This document shows positions 62,014 to 64,000 of a DNA stretch of 64,000 nt, in pieces; within the stretch, counting starts at the first letter, position 1; every line of letters starts with the position of its first letter. A program made the translations under genes and the position numbers. Under the pieces are notes generated by a model that did no database searches, was not told the origin of the DNA, and worked only from the letters and a program-made list of their open reading frames with translations. The DNA is taken from NCBI GenBank assembly GCA_029844215.1, contig CM056724.1:91221093-91285092 (forward strand), given 5' to 3'. This DNA comes from Przewalskia tangutica. Its lineage: Eukaryota > Streptophyta > Magnoliopsida > Solanales > Solanaceae.

Positions 62014-62921
62014 GAATTCACTCCCATCTATTAAACTTTAATAGAATTATCTAATAAAATACAATATTTAGTGTGCAATTTTGACTTGTAGAGAGATATT
62101 AGAGAGATGGTAGGAAGATTTGTGAGAAACAAGAAGTGGAAAATAAAGTAATTATAGTTGAGAAATAGGGTTAAAGTATAAATATACTAACTAGAAGTTA
62201 AAAATAAATATTAAGGGGGTAGGGGGTTTATGGGTGTCAGGGGGCAAAAATGGTCGTTACTTGTCGTTGCCACCGACTAATTTCTGCAAAGGGGGATGAG
62301 TTCTAGTCCGGTCCAGAGTTGGGACCCCAATACCGACATTTTTCATCCCATTTTTTAAGGGAGTCGAGGTGGGGGCCTACCCGACCCATTGGGCCGCCTT
62401 AGTTTTTCCTCAGCACCATCAACAAGCAGGTAACTTTTTGTTTTTTGTCAGTAGTTCACGTTACTAATTGTCCAAGACCGTGTTGCAACAATCAATTTCA
62501 AAGTTTAGACCCTCTGTATCATGTTCAACAACATATGTGCCATTAGAAAAAGATGAAAAGGTGAACATTGATTTTTGTCATGCACTCATGTTCCTTGAAC
62601 ACAAAAAATAAAATGCTGCAATTGATTTTATTTTTGCACCAGTTAATTACCAGTTTTTCTGGCCTTCATTTGGATTTGCCGCCAGAAATTTTGATCCCCT
62701 TATTATTAATGTCGTTATTATTAGCAACGGTATTTGTTTTGTCAAATATTGAGATTAATTGAATGATATCCTTATCCTCAAAATGTTTCACAAATCTTTC
62801 TATGTGATCCTTTCCGTGGGTGGACATCACATTTTGCAACTTGTTACCAAATTAGGCTTCACGAGCACCAATTAGATGGAAACGAACATGATCGGTGAGT
62901 AATTCAGACTATAAAATAAAT
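62014..62921 (+). repeat. Unit 63, type A
   Basis: A unit with CTAGTCCGGTCCAGAGTTGGG, the last member of the GTTGGGACCCC group. Standard A tail. Confidence 0.92.
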
Positions 62922-63865
62922 GAATTCACACCCATTTTTTAAACTTTAATAGAATTATCAAATAAAATACAATATTTAGTGTGCAATTTAGACTTGTAGA
63001 GAGAAAGATTAGAGAGATGATAGGAAGATTTGTGAGAAATATGAAGAGGAAAATGAAGTAATTATGGTTGAGAAATAGGTTTAAAGAGTGAATATACTAA
63101 CTTAGAAGTTAAAAATAAATATTAAGGGGGTAGGGGGTTTATAGGATGTCGTTCGCCAAAATGGCCATTACTAGACGTTGCCAACGGCTAAAATCGAAAG
63201 TGATTGTTTGTGCAACGACTAATTTCTACAAAGGGGGATGTGCTCTAGTCCCGTCCCGAGTTCGAACCCAAATACCGACATTTTTCATCCAATTTTTTTG
63301 AGCAGATCGGGGCAGGGGGCGACCCGACCTACTTTACCGCCTTAGTTGTTCCTCAGCACCATCAACAAGCAGGTAACATTATGTTTTTTGTCATTAGTTC
63401 ATGTTACTAATTGTCCAAAAACGTGTTGCAACAATCAATTTCAAAGTTTAGACCCTCTGTATCATGTTCAACAACATCTGTGCACTTAGAAAAATATGAA
63501 AAGGTGAACATTGATGTTTGTCATGCACTCATGTTCCTTGAACACAAAAAATAAAATGCTGCAATTGATTTTATTTTTTGCACCAGTTAATTACTTGTTT
63601 TTCTGGCCTTCATTTGGATTTGCCGCCAGAAATTTTAATCCCCTTATTATTATTGTCGTTATTATTAGCAACATTTTTTTTGTGTCAAATATTGAGATTA
63701 ATTGAAGGCTATCCTTATCCTCAAAATGTTTCAAAAATCTTTCTATGTGATCCTTTCCGTGGGTGGACATCACATTTTTTCAACTTGTTACCAAATTAGG
63801 CTTCACGAGCACCAATTAGATGGAAACGAACAAGATCGGTGAATAATTGAGACTATAAAATAAAT
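62922..63865 (+). repeat. Unit 64, type B
   Basis: B unit with TTTCTACAAAGGG and GAGCAGATCGGGG. One extra T in the ATTTTATTTTTTGC run changes every reading frame crossing it. GAAGGCTATCC and ATAATTGAGAC are private. Confidence 0.92.
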
Positions 63866-64000
63866 GAATTCACTCCCATCTATTAAATTTTAATAGAATT
63901 ATCAAATAAAATACAATATTTAGTGTGCAATTTCGACTTGTAGAGAGAGATATTAGAGAGATGGTAGTAAGATTTGTGAGAAACAAGAAGTGGAAAATAA
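63866..64000 (+). repeat. Unit 65, partial A head
   Basis: GAATTCACTCCCATCTATTA identifies it as A. The window ends 135 bp into the unit, so the array continues to the right. Confidence 0.92.

Larger units (their letters stand above)
29..64000 (+). repeat. Satellite array of ~0.9 kb units (A/B types)
   Basis: About 65 head-to-tail units, nearly all with one GAATTC at intervals of 901-949 bp unless rearranged. Landmarks in order from that site are: AATAGAATTATCAAATAAAA; a GA-rich stretch (AGAGAGATT); AGAAGTTAAAAATAAATATT; a GGGGGTAGGGGG tract; GAGTTCGAACCC; CACCATCAACAAGCAGGTAA; TTGCAACAATCAATTTCAAA; CATGCACTCATGTTCCTTGA; TTATTATT-rich DNA; and CTTCACGAGCACCAATTAGA. Type A and type B units differ at many linked sites and normally alternate, giving a 1.85 kb dimer. 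Homogenisation by unequal exchange or gene conversion is inferred from shared derived variants. Frames of 60-109 codons recur but are broken differently from unit to unit, and most would need non-ATG starts. I regard the array as non-coding. Confidence 0.97.

Noticed and set aside
1..64000. CRISPR array
   Set aside because: The repeating unit is about 0.9 kb, with no 23-47 bp repeats, unique spacers or cas genes.
1..64000. rDNA spacer or 5S rDNA array
   Set aside because: No rRNA sequence is present in any unit, and the B-box-like core is not in a 5S or complete tRNA context.

Overview
The whole window is one long, head-to-tail satellite DNA array. I find no gene, rRNA, functional tRNA, CRISPR array or prokaryotic operon that I can support. 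It is AT-rich, carries no long open frame, and is built from about 65 copies of a roughly 0.9 kb unit, all in the same orientation. Almost every unit contains one GAATTC site in the context AAATAAATGAATTCAC, which I used as the unit start. A higher nuclear genome, most likely a flowering plant, fits best. The reasons are a kilobase-scale satellite with higher-order structure, a captured fragment with a plant-style TATAAATA box and CACGTG boxes, and stereotyped sequence oddities at CAG/CTG sites that would fit dense CHG methylation. The species cannot be named from the sequence alone.

Two unit types alternate. Type A (about 905 bp) starts GAATTCACTCCC, has a G-rich tract before GGCAAAAATGGTCG, reads GATGAGTTCTAGTCCCGTCC and ends CATGATCGGTGAGTAATTC. 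Type B (about 940 bp) starts GAATTCACACCC, reads AGGATGTCGTTCGCC and GATGTGCTCTAGTCCCG, and ends CAAGATCGGTGAATAATTC. Most of the length difference is a 31-bp deletion in A between two CGACTA repeats. Heads and tails of A and B are also shuffled in hybrid units.

Layout. Bases 1-28 do not match the repeat and may be the array edge. Units at 29-2809 are divergent and keep ancestral-looking features. From 2.8 to 26.2 kb there is a regular A-B dimer of about 1.85 kb; three A units at 16.6, 20.4 and 22.4 kb carry a partial internal duplication. A scrambled remnant lies at 26.2-26.4 kb. From 26.4 to 40 kb the array changes to a roughly 3.5 kb higher-order repeat containing a 0.52 kb foreign insert (copies at 27.1, 30.2, 33.7 and 37.2 kb; a fifth at 46.4 kb). 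From 40 to 50 kb dimers return, with two breakpoint junctions. From 51 to 57 kb a trimer of about 2.76 kb is repeated. The last 6.6 kb is dimeric and runs off the window end.

The most interesting element is the insert. Read on the minus strand it looks like a promoter (palindromes, G-boxes, TATAAATA) aimed into the flanking satellite. It probably entered once and was then amplified with the array. Many units also contain clustered, stereotyped differences at the same CAG/CTG-containing sites in both A and B backgrounds. These look more like consensus-sequence artefacts than biology and should be checked first.
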